Assembly (NCBI GenBank): GCA_021789735.1
Contig: JAJYJB010000017.1
Coordinates: forward strand, 1-37,705
Direction of reading: 5' to 3'
Source of the DNA: Nitrospirota bacterium
GTDB lineage: Bacteria > Nitrospirota > Thermodesulfovibrionia > Thermodesulfovibrionales > JdFR-88
Length of the DNA stretch: 37,705 nt
In this document: positions 7,937 to 15,246 of the stretch, one piece after another
How the letters are laid out: each line of letters begins with the position of its first letter
Position numbering within the stretch: position 1 is the first letter of the stretch
Notes under the pieces: generated by a model
What the model saw: the letters and a program-made list of their open reading frames with translations, nothing else
The model's database searches: none
What the model was told of the DNA's origin: nothing
Program-made: the position numbers and the translations under genes

Positions 7937-8882
7937 AAAGCTGAAAACGGGCAAAAAACTTCCGGCATGGCTTTTAGCGGAAGAAAGAAAAGCGGAGGGG
8001 CAAACCGGCTTTTCCCTGCGCGAAGGAAACAAAAATTCCGGCATGGCGCTTGAGCGCACGCTGAAGGCGGTGCTTTCCTTCATGGAGGACGCGCTTTTCA
8101 ACGAAAAGACCGCCTCCCGGGGCGGGCTCCTTCAAAAAGTGGAGCCGAGGACGAAGATGGTTGTCATAGCCCTGCTCCTTATAGGATTGAGCCTTGAGCG
8201 GAGCCTGGCCGGCATGTCCCGCTTTATCGTGCTCGGCCTTGTCCTTGCCGCGCTCTCCAGGATACCTGCCGGGATGTATCTGAAAAGGCTTCTTCCCGGG
8301 GCGCTTTTTACGGCGGTCATCGCACTGCCCGCAAGCCTTGGGGTGGTCACGCCCGGCCAGCCCGTGTTCACCATCCTTGCCTTCAAGGGCAGTTTTTTCT
8401 TTGGCCACCATTCCATTTATATAAGCAGGCAGGGGCTTTTGGCGGCGCTCGGGCTCGTTGCCAGGGTGACAGGCTCCATGATGATCGTGCTTCTTGCCGG
8501 CTTTACGACCAGGCCGCCGGAGCTGGTCAAGGCCGTGAGCTTCTTTATCCCCGGTTTTCTGAAGACGGTCTTTTCCATGAGTTACAGGTACATGTTCTTC
8601 CTGGTCAGGAGGCTTGAGGAGTTCATATTTGCCCGCAAGGCACGGGGTGCGTACCATCCTCGGGATGGCATGGCCGGGCGGAGCGGGCTGGACAGAAAAT
8701 GGGTAGGCTCCCGTGCGGCATCGCTTCTTATCATGAGCCTTGAGCTGAGACGGGAGCTTAAATTCGCCATGGAGGCAAGGGGGGCGGCTGAAGAGGTCAG
8801 GGAGCCGGGGCTGCCAGCCTTCAGGTTTGGCCTGTACGATGCCGCCTTTGTGCTTCTTGCCGCGGGGGCGGCCTTCATATGA
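7908..8882 (+). CDS. cbiQ: ECF transporter transmembrane subunit CbiQ/NikQ (T-component)
   Basis: 324 aa, longer than typical CbiQ because of a hydrophilic, Lys-rich N-terminus (about 60 residues) before KVEPRTKMVVIALLL. Multiple hydrophobic helices follow, then the coupling-helix region with the Ala-Arg-Gly motif (ARKARGAY, AMEARGA) that contacts the ATPase. The start at 7908 overlaps cbiN; a later ATG at 8043 (MALERTLKAVL) is possible but would lose KLPAWLL, which resembles the N-terminus of long NikQ proteins. The stop overlaps the cbiO start (ATGA). It transmits ATPase movement to CbiM. Confidence 0.92.
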   Translation: MRENEKERNKKLKTGKKLPAWLLAEERKAEGQTGFSLREGNKNSGMALERTLKAVLSFMEDALFNEKTASRGGLLQKVEPRTKMVVIALLLIGLSLERSLAGMSRFIVLGLVLAALSRIPAGMYLKRLLPGALFTAVIALPASLGVVTPGQPVFTILAFKGSFFFGHHSIYISRQGLLAALGLVARVTGSMMIVLLAGFTTRPPELVKAVSFFIPGFLKTVFSMSYRYMFFLVRRLEEFIFARKARGAYHPRDGMAGRSGLDRKWVGSRAASLLIMSLELRRELKFAMEARGAAEEVREPGLPAFRFGLYDAAFVLLAAGAAFI

Positions 8883-9925
8883 ACGCGTTTGAGCTTGAAG
8901 GCATATCCTATGAGTACCAGGGGGGGCAAAAGGCGCTGGACACCGTGGACCTTACGGTCCCGCTCGGGGAATCGCTTACGGTACTGGGCACGAACGGCTC
9001 CGGCAAGAGCACGCTGCTTTATCTCCTCCAGGGGCTTTTGACCCCCTCCGCGGGCTCCCTGAGGGTGTTCGGTGATAAAACCTACACCCCTTCGAAAAGG
9101 GCAAGGATAGGGATGCTGTTTCAAAACTCTCAGGCCCAGCTTTTCTCCCTTACGGTGCTTGACGAGCTCATGTTCGGCCCTCTGCAGCTGGGCCTTGGGC
9201 AGAAGGAGGCCAGGGGCAGGGCTGAAGATATCATGGAGCTTCTTGACATAGCGGCTCTGGCCGGCCGTTCCCCGTGGCAGTTAAGCGGGGGGGAGATGAA
9301 AAAGGTGGCGCTTGGCACATGCCTGTCAACGAACCCCGATGTCTACCTTCTGGATGAGCCCACCGCCGGGCTGGACCCCAGAAGCCAGGTGGAACTGGTG
9401 GAGCTTGTGGTCAGGCTCAAGGAGGCGGGCAAGACGATAATCACCGCCACCCACGACCTCCACATAATCGAGGACATCTCGGAGCGTTCGATAGTCATCG
9501 GAGAGGACCACCGTGTGCTGGCCGACGGCCCCTCAGCCGGGATAATCAAAATGAACGATGTCCTTCTAAGGGCAAACCTCATACACGAGCACGCGCACCG
9601 GCACGAAGGCTACAGGCACGTGCACAGCCATTTCGGCGTCCATGAGCACGTTTTGGAAGAAGACGCAAGCGGCCTGGAAATGGCGGAGGCGGAACTGAAA
9701 ACCGGAAAGGAGCTTTTACACCAGATGAGCGAACTTACAGCAAAGTTGAAGATATTGATCGAGCACTGGCAGGAACACAACGCGGAGCACGCAAGGACGT
9801 ATCTTGAATGGGCCGGAAAAGCGGGAGCGGAAGGCCGGACGGAGCTGGCCGAGACACTCTCCGAGATAGCCAGGGAATCGGGCAGGCTGGATGAGCTTTT
9901 CAGGAAGGCCGCAAGCCAGCTCTAG
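8879..9925 (+). CDS. cbiO: Nickel/cobalt ECF transporter ATPase with His-rich C-terminal extension (CbiO/NikO)
   Basis: 348 aa. ABC ATPase core: Walker A GTNGSGKST (37-45), signature LSGGEMKK (135-142), Walker B VYLLDE (155-160), H-loop THDLH. After about residue 230 there is an extra region: nine His within residues 236-257 (HEHAHRH...HVHSHFGVHEH), then a predicted helical/coiled segment of about 90 residues. The His-rich part probably binds nickel on the cytoplasmic face as a store, sensor or hand-off site (inference). ATGA overlap with cbiQ. Its stop shares a CTAG with the convergent gene's stop. Confidence 0.93.
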   Translation: MNAFELEGISYEYQGGQKALDTVDLTVPLGESLTVLGTNGSGKSTLLYLLQGLLTPSAGSLRVFGDKTYTPSKRARIGMLFQNSQAQLFSLTVLDELMFGPLQLGLGQKEARGRAEDIMELLDIAALAGRSPWQLSGGEMKKVALGTCLSTNPDVYLLDEPTAGLDPRSQVELVELVVRLKEAGKTIITATHDLHIIEDISERSIVIGEDHRVLADGPSAGIIKMNDVLLRANLIHEHAHRHEGYRHVHSHFGVHEHVLEEDASGLEMAEAELKTGKELLHQMSELTAKLKILIEHWQEHNAEHARTYLEWAGKAGAEGRTELAETLSEIARESGRLDELFRKAASQL

Positions 9926-10866
9926 AGGGCTTTTAACTTTTTACCCGTCTTTGCCTTAGCGCCCTGAAAAGTGTTGCGGCTGGCAAGCCTGGCCTCGATG
10001 TCCCTGAGGATGCGGTGCCTGTCCCAGCCCCACCTGGGCGCGATGAGGAGCTCATCGGGGGCGGTCGCAAAGAGCCTCTGAATGACCATGTCCGCCCGCA
10101 AGCGCTCAAGAAAATCGACGGCAAAATCGATATACTCCTCATATCCGAAGACGGGAAACTCCTTCTCCATATAGGAGCGGGCGAGCTTTGTGCCCTTTAC
10201 CACCTGGAGCTGGTGCAGCTTCAGAAAGCCCACCTCCAGCTCCGAAAGCCTGCCGGCCATAAGGAGCGTCTCCTCGCGGGTCTCGGCGGGGATGCCCGCT
10301 ATGATGTGCGCCCCTATGTGGATGCCCCGGCCAGCGGTAAGCTCCACCGCCTCCAGGAAGGCATCGAAGCCATGCCCCCGCTCTATGAACCGGAGTGATT
10401 TCTCATGCATGGACTGAAGCCCGTATTCGACCAAGATAAAGTATTTTTTGGCCAGCCCTTCAAGGAGGGCGATCTTCTGCTCGTCCACGCAGTCCGGCCT
10501 TGTCCCTATTGCCAGGCCCGCGACCTGCGGATGGGCCAGCGCCTCCAGGTAGAGCCTCTCCAGTTCCTCCACGGGAGCGTAGGTGTTGGTGAATGGCTGG
10601 AAATAGGCAAGAAATAGTCCTGCCTTGTACCTGCGCCCAAGGTAGCCTATGCCGTCTGCCACCTGTTTTGAGACCGGCAAAACGGACCGGCAGGAGCCCG
10701 GCTTGAAGCTGTTGTTGTTGCAGTAGACGCACCCCCCGTACCCGAGGGTGCCGTCACGGTTGGGGCAGGTAAAGCCCGCGTCGATGTTCACTTTCTGGAG
10801 CTTTCTGCCGCCGAATTTTTCTTTGGCATATTCCCCGAAAGAGTTGAAACGCCTGACAGGTGCCAT
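9922..10866 (-). CDS. YhcC-like radical SAM protein (TIGR01212 family)
   Basis: 314 aa. The radical-SAM cluster is the family's unusual spacing: Cys34, Cys46, Cys49 in TCPNRDGTLGYGGCVYCN (Cx11Cx2C). The rest is the family barrel (FQPFTNTYAPVEELERLY, IGTRPDCVDEQKI, GLQSMHEKSL). The biochemical function is not established to my knowledge; E. coli YhcC is the reference homologue. ATG at 10866 (MAPVRRF) is preferred to the TTG six bases upstream because it falls where transcription should begin. Convergent with cbiO: the tetranucleotide CTAG at 9922-9925 supplies the stop codon on both strands. Confidence 0.9.
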   Translation of the reverse strand: MAPVRRFNSFGEYAKEKFGGRKLQKVNIDAGFTCPNRDGTLGYGGCVYCNNNSFKPGSCRSVLPVSKQVADGIGYLGRRYKAGLFLAYFQPFTNTYAPVEELERLYLEALAHPQVAGLAIGTRPDCVDEQKIALLEGLAKKYFILVEYGLQSMHEKSLRFIERGHGFDAFLEAVELTAGRGIHIGAHIIAGIPAETREETLLMAGRLSELEVGFLKLHQLQVVKGTKLARSYMEKEFPVFGYEEYIDFAVDFLERLRADMVIQRLFATAPDELLIAPRWGWDRHRILRDIEARLASRNTFQGAKAKTGKKLKAL

Positions 10867-10871
10867 ATTCA

Positions 10872-10901
10872 ATTATCCGTTCCGGCGGAAGCCGTTGTCA
10901 A
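10872..10901 (-). promoter_or_regulatory. Promoter of the YhcC-like gene, predicted leaderless
   Basis: On the minus strand, TTGACA (10901-10896), an 18-base spacer, and GATAAT (10877-10872). Five bases separate the -10 box from the ATG at 10866, and there is no Shine-Dalgarno. The layout matches the nikR and rarA starts. Confidence 0.65.
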
Positions 10902-10981
10902 ATTAAGGCATCCGCAAAAAAGGGGGAAAATGAATTATCCTGCAGCAAGCTAACAGGGAATTTCTTGTCGGTTAAAGTTTT

Positions 10982-12259
10982 TTATCTTGTCTTCAGGCGC
11001 GGGCCTGAAAAAAAGTCCCTGCGCAGCGCCCCGTGCCTCAGGTCCGGCAGGAACGCCGTAAGCATGCCCAGTAGCGGCAGGTACGAACACAGGTGATAGA
11101 CGAATATTATGCCGTGCCGGTCGGCCAGTTTGCCAAGAACAGCGGCCCCGATGCCGCCCATTCCGAAGGCAAACCCGAAAAAGAACCCCGAGATGGTCCC
11201 TACCTTGCCCGGGATGAGCTCCTGGGCGTAAACGATAATGGCCGAAAAAGCGGAGGCCAGTATGAAACCCGTGATAAAGGCCAGTATGCTTGTCCACGTC
11301 AGGTCCGCATACGGCAGGGCCAGGGCAAACGGGGCGGCGCCAAGGATGGATATCCATATGACCCGTTTCCTCCCTATGCGGTCGCCTATCGGGCCGCCAA
11401 AAAAGGTGCCGGACGCGACCGCGAACAGGAACAAAAAGAGATGGACCTGCGCGGACTGCACTGAAAGGTGGAATTTGTGCATGAGGTAAAAAATGAAATA
11501 ACTGCTGATGCTGGCCAGGTAGAAGTATTTTGAGAAGACCAGCACCAGGAGAATGACTATGGACAGGGCCACCTTGCGCGCCGGGAGCTCCGGATGGAGC
11601 CCGGGGAAAGCGGGGCTGTGGGCGGAAGAAAAAAACCTTTGGTGGCGCCTGTACCAGCCGCCTACCTGCAAAAGCACCAGGATCGCCAGAAAAGCGACCA
11701 GCGAGAACCAGGCCACGCTGCCCTGACCGTGGGGGATGACAAGCCATGCCGCGGCCAGCGGACCCATCGCCGTCCCCAGGTTGCCGCCGACCTGAAAAAA
11801 AGACTGTGCCAGACCATGCTGCCCGCCGGATGCCATCCGGGCCACCCGCGAGGACTCCGGGTGGAAGACCGAAGAGCCGGTGCCCACCAGGACGGCCGCA
11901 AAAAGCACCCACCCGTAGCTTGGCGCCATCCCAAGCGCAAGAAGGCCGGTCAGCGTGCACCCCATGCCGAAGGCAAGTGAATAGGGTTTTGGATGGTGGT
12001 CCGTATAAAGCCCCACCAAAGGCTGAAGCAGCGACGCGGTGAGCTGGTAACAAAGGGTTATCAGCCCTATTTGCGCAAAGCTCAGCTCGAACTTGCCCTT
12101 GAGCAGGGGGTAGATGGCAAGGATGAGGGACTGCATGGTGTCGTTCAGGAAATGAGAGAAGCTTATCGCCCCGAGCACCCTGAAAGCTGTTTTTTTCTGC
12201 CCCGTTTTTTCCTGACCATGATCGCGCCCGGCTGATCCGGCTTTCGCCTCTGAATTCAT
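10982..12259 (-). CDS. MFS transporter, fosmidomycin-resistance (Fsr)-like
   Basis: 425 aa with about twelve hydrophobic segments. The N-terminal SFSHFLNDTMQSLILAIYPLL and LVGLYTDHHPKPYSLAFGMG resemble Fsr-type efflux carriers of the major facilitator superfamily; a DRIGRK-type loop (GPIGDRIGRKRVIW) sits near the middle. Substrate unknown. Start: the ATG at 12259 has no close ribosome site, but AGGAGG (12276-12281) lies seven bases before an in-frame ATT at 12268, so initiation at the rare ATT codon is conceivable. It is transcribed away from the flavoprotein gene at 12477. A second long open frame overlaps it but has shadow-like composition. Confidence 0.87.
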   Translation of the reverse strand: MNSEAKAGSAGRDHGQEKTGQKKTAFRVLGAISFSHFLNDTMQSLILAIYPLLKGKFELSFAQIGLITLCYQLTASLLQPLVGLYTDHHPKPYSLAFGMGCTLTGLLALGMAPSYGWVLFAAVLVGTGSSVFHPESSRVARMASGGQHGLAQSFFQVGGNLGTAMGPLAAAWLVIPHGQGSVAWFSLVAFLAILVLLQVGGWYRRHQRFFSSAHSPAFPGLHPELPARKVALSIVILLVLVFSKYFYLASISSYFIFYLMHKFHLSVQSAQVHLFLFLFAVASGTFFGGPIGDRIGRKRVIWISILGAAPFALALPYADLTWTSILAFITGFILASAFSAIIVYAQELIPGKVGTISGFFFGFAFGMGGIGAAVLGKLADRHGIIFVYHLCSYLPLLGMLTAFLPDLRHGALRRDFFSGPRLKTR

Positions 12260-12393
12260 CCTGAAAATGAAAAAACCTCCTGTGCCGGCATATTTTTCTC
12301 CAAGCGGGATTTTTTGCTTTTGGTCCAGTTAGCGGCACAAAAAAACAAAAAAACGCTTTTATAATAACATGCGGCAGCCAGCGCCTTCCTTGG

Positions 12394-12412
12394 GACCTGT
12401 CTCAAAATTGAT
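12394..12412. repeat. Lone end of the AACCTGTCTCAAAATTG repeat family
   Basis: ACCTGTCTCAAAATTGAT here matches the outer end of the MITE-like element at 6717 and the hairpin at 25501. No partner end is visible nearby. It lies upstream of the flavoprotein gene and is probably a decayed insertion. Confidence 0.5.
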
Positions 12413-12422
12413 GATTCTCCTG

Positions 12423-12456
12423 CCCGTTTTTTGGTGATAAGATTTTTAAAAACGGG
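12423..12456 (+). promoter_or_regulatory. Hairpin in the leader of the flavoprotein gene
   Basis: CCCGTTTTT (12423-12431) pairs perfectly with AAAAACGGG (12448-12456), with a 16-base loop. It ends 7 bases before the GGAGGGG ribosome site at 12464. It could act as a leader control element or be the terminator-like remnant of an insertion. Confidence 0.4.
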
Positions 12457-12476
12457 GCGTTCCGGAGGGGTGAGGC

Positions 12477-13871
12477 ATGGCGAAAAATGTTAAGGAATAT
12501 GATGTCCTTGTGATCGGCGCAGGCGTGGGGATGAACGTAGTGTTCAAGGCGGTTGGGTCCGGCCTGAAAGTGGCGCTGGTAAGCAAAGACCAGATGGGCG
12601 GCACTTGCCTTAACAACGGGTGCGTGCCCTCAAAGACGCTTATCTACCCGGCTGACAGGATAAGGGAGATCGAAGAGGCCGGCCGCATAGGGGTGAAGGG
12701 GCAGGTCTTGGAGGTGGACTTTGCCTCCATCATGGCCAGGATGAACAAGGCCCGAAATCATGGAAAGGATTTTTTAAGGCGGGAGATAGAGAAGGCAGGC
12801 AGAAAAAACCTGGACTACTACGATGTGCCTGCGCATTTTACAGGGCCGCATACGCTGGAGCTGGCAGGGCGTTTCGAGGGGCAGATGATAAGAGGGGAAA
12901 AGGTCTTCATAGCCTCCGGCTCTAGGCCCCTGATACCCCGGATAGAGGGCATGGAGGATGCCGGATATCTCACGAACGAGTCCGTCCTGGAGCTTGAAAG
13001 CCCGCCTGAAAGCATGATCATGATCGGGGGCGGATATATCGCCGTGGAATACGCGCATTTTTTCTCGGCCATGGGAACAAAGGTCACGGTCATAGAGGCC
13101 AGGGAAAGCCTCATAGCGCAGGAGGAGCCGGAGATCGTCAGCGTCTTTGAGGCGGAGATGTCCAAATATGCCGGGATCAGCAAGGGTATAAAAGTGACCG
13201 GGGCAGGCCGCGACGGGGCTGGGGTTTTTGTTACCGGCGAGGACAGGACCGGGGGAAAAAAGAGGTTCACCGCGGAGCGCCTGATGGTGGCGGTGGGCAG
13301 GGTGTCCAATGCGGACCTCATAAGGGCCTCCGAAGCGGGCATGCTGACTGATGAAAAAAATTTCATAAAGGTGGATGACGGCCTTCTCACGAACATCGGG
13401 AACACCTGGGCCTTCGGGGACGCCATAGGCAGACAGATGTTCACCCATGCGGGCGACAGAGAGGCCGAAATAGCCTGGCACAATGCAACGCATGATGAAA
13501 AGAGGAGGATGGATTTCGATTCGGTCCCCCATGCGATTTTCTCCCATCCGCAGGTGGCCTCGGTGGGGCTTATCGAAATGGAGGCCAGGGCGCGTTACGG
13601 AGACGATGTCCTGGTGGGCCGGGCTTCCTACTCGGACGTGGCAAAGGGGATCGCCATGCAGGAGAGTGTGGGCTTTGCCAAGGCCATAGCGCAAAAGAAG
13701 ACCAGGCGGCTGCTTGGCTTCCATATCCTTGGCCCCCTGGCCCCCATACTTATACAGGAAGCGGCAAACACCATCGCAAACGGCGGCACGGCAGACCACA
13801 TCATAAACGGCATACACATATTCCCGGAGCTTTCGGAGCTGATCGTAGAAGCGCTGGGCAGGCTTTTTTAG
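12477..13871 (+). CDS. FAD-dependent pyridine nucleotide-disulfide oxidoreductase, dihydrolipoamide dehydrogenase-like
   Basis: 464 aa. FAD-binding GAGVGMN, redox-active disulfide in GGTCLNNGCVPSK (Cys44, Cys49), NAD(P)-binding GGGYIAVEYAHFF, second FAD motif NTWAFGDAIG, and a C-terminal dimer domain. The usual end HxHPxxSE reads HIFPELSE here (447-454): the glutamate is kept, but the catalytic His position aligns with Phe449. It may therefore act on a substrate other than dihydrolipoamide, such as a quinone, metal or polysulfide (inference). GGAGGGG eight bases upstream supports the ATG. It stands alone between divergent and convergent neighbours, with no 2-oxoacid dehydrogenase genes nearby. 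Confidence 0.88.
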   Translation: MAKNVKEYDVLVIGAGVGMNVVFKAVGSGLKVALVSKDQMGGTCLNNGCVPSKTLIYPADRIREIEEAGRIGVKGQVLEVDFASIMARMNKARNHGKDFLRREIEKAGRKNLDYYDVPAHFTGPHTLELAGRFEGQMIRGEKVFIASGSRPLIPRIEGMEDAGYLTNESVLELESPPESMIMIGGGYIAVEYAHFFSAMGTKVTVIEARESLIAQEEPEIVSVFEAEMSKYAGISKGIKVTGAGRDGAGVFVTGEDRTGGKKRFTAERLMVAVGRVSNADLIRASEAGMLTDEKNFIKVDDGLLTNIGNTWAFGDAIGRQMFTHAGDREAEIAWHNATHDEKRRMDFDSVPHAIFSHPQVASVGLIEMEARARYGDDVLVGRASYSDVAKGIAMQESVGFAKAIAQKKTRRLLGFHILGPLAPILIQEAANTIANGGTADHIINGIHIFPELSELIVEALGRLF

Positions 13872-13912
13872 GCCCTTCCCGGGACCCTGTGGGCGCACAC
13901 GGCCATTTTATT

Positions 13913-14899
13913 TTAAATGACCTTTTTTGGCGCCTTGAAGGGAAACAAAACCAAAAAGCTTTTTGGGGCCGGGGACTCGATGACCATCCTGCGGCCGGTG
14001 ACCGGGTGGTTGAAAGAGAGCCGCGCCGCGTGAAGCCCCATCTGCCCCTTTTTATTAAGGCCGCGGGCCGCCTTAGGGGGCAAAACTCCGTATTTTTTGT
14101 CTCCAACTACGGGGCACCCGATGTCCCTCAGATGAACGCGTATCTGGTGTTTCCTTCCGGTCTCAAGCCTCACCTCCAGAAGGCTCAGGTTTTGTTCCCT
14201 GTTTTCAGCAACCAGCCTGTAGTGGGTAACGGCCTTTTTAGCCGCCGGCCGGTCATGCCCCCGGGACGCGTTTTTTTGTGCCGCGGGCGGAGCGGGACAG
14301 GAGCGCACGAGGTTTTCGCCGGTTTCGCAAAGCCACCCGGTTATCGTCCCTTCGTTTCTGGGCGGGCGTCCGTGGACTACGGCGCTATAGACCTTTTCGG
14401 CCTTTTCCCAGGAGTCCTGCAGTGCCCTCTTTACTTCCTGGCTTTTTGCAAAAAGCATCACCCCGGAAACCTCCCGGTCCAGCCTGTGGACAATGAATAT
14501 CTTGCCGCGGCCTTCCGAATTCTCCTTTATGTGGTCTGATACGGCCCTGTAAAAGGTGTTCGTGTTTTCCGTCCTTGTGCTTATGGAGAGCATGCCCGCG
14601 GGCTTTTGAGCGGCTATGATATGATCGTCTTCATAAAGGACTTTTAAAAGAGGCCCCTTTTCCGTCCCTTTATGCTCTCTGCCTTTGCCCAGGGGCTTCC
14701 TGTCTTTTTTCCCGGTTATCTCGACAACCTGCCCAGGGCTTACCGGCGCATCCGGCCTCAGCACGGCCTTATCATCCACCAGGACAGCGCCTTTTTTTAT
14801 GAGCGACCGGGCTTTGGTCGCCGAGGCCCCGGTTTTTGCCACCAGAAGCTCAAGCAGGTCTTTTTTGATATCGTCTGCGGCCTTCGCTATAAATCTCAT
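13913..14899 (-). CDS. RluA-family 23S/tRNA pseudouridine synthase
   Basis: 328 aa. S4 RNA-binding domain at about residues 15-62 (ATKARSLIKKGAVLVDDKAV), then the RluA catalytic domain with the nucleophilic Asp141 in HRLDREVSG, followed by RLETGRKHQIRVHL and GDKKYG. It isomerises uridine to pseudouridine in structured RNA; the exact site cannot be told from sequence, though RluC/RluD types are the best comparison. An insertion with a basic, Ala/Pro-rich stretch interrupts the region near residue 215. Its ATG overlaps the stop of the upstream YggU gene as ATGA, so translation is coupled. Confidence 0.92.
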   Translation of the reverse strand: MRFIAKAADDIKKDLLELLVAKTGASATKARSLIKKGAVLVDDKAVLRPDAPVSPGQVVEITGKKDRKPLGKGREHKGTEKGPLLKVLYEDDHIIAAQKPAGMLSISTRTENTNTFYRAVSDHIKENSEGRGKIFIVHRLDREVSGVMLFAKSQEVKRALQDSWEKAEKVYSAVVHGRPPRNEGTITGWLCETGENLVRSCPAPPAAQKNASRGHDRPAAKKAVTHYRLVAENREQNLSLLEVRLETGRKHQIRVHLRDIGCPVVGDKKYGVLPPKAARGLNKKGQMGLHAARLSFNHPVTGRRMVIESPAPKSFLVLFPFKAPKKVI

Positions 14900-15246
14900 C
14901 CCGGCATCTCAAGAAAAAGCTCATCAAGCCCTTCGATGAGCACGAGCTTCTGTTTGGAGGAGCTCCCTTTCAGTATCTTCACCGCTGATTTCCTTACGCC
15001 CGCCGTCTCCGAGAGAAGCTCTATCAGCTCCTCGTTTGCCTTGCCTTCCACCGGAGGGCCGGTAAGCTTTACTTTCAAAGCGTCTCCGTGCATGCCCGAT
15101 ATCTGTCTTTTTGAACTGCGGGGCTCCACCTTCACTTTAAATACGATCCCGGCGGGGGTCTTTTGAGCGGGTATCTTTATTTTATTACCTTCTGGCCTTT
15201 TTCTTTGCGTTCTTTCAGTTGTCTTCCAGCCCGTCAGACTGCCCAT
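14896..15246 (-). CDS. YggU/DUF167 family protein
   Basis: 116 aa from the ATG at 15246. The conserved core is at the C-terminal part: VKVEPRSSKRQISG, DALKVKLTGPPVEGKANEELI, KSAVKILKGSSSKQKLVLIEG. This small alpha/beta fold has no settled function. The chosen start overlaps the end of rmuC by 32 bases; the first 30 residues are basic and not conserved, so the true start could lie further in, perhaps at a non-ATG codon. It sits between rmuC and the RluA gene, both coupled by overlap. Confidence 0.8.
   Translation of the reverse strand: MGSLTGWKTTERTQRKRPEGNKIKIPAQKTPAGIVFKVKVEPRSSKRQISGMHGDALKVKLTGPPVEGKANEELIELLSETAGVRKSAVKILKGSSSKQKLVLIEGLDELFLEMPG

Noticed and set aside
10950..12338. 462-aa minus-strand frame overlapping the MFS gene
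   Set aside because: The alternative frame is Arg/Gly/Pro-rich without hydrophobic helices, whereas the 425-aa frame is a clear MFS protein.
12774..13898. 374-aa minus-strand frame opposite the flavoprotein gene
   Set aside because: It is a shadow of the oxidoreductase gene; no recognisable domain and no start context.
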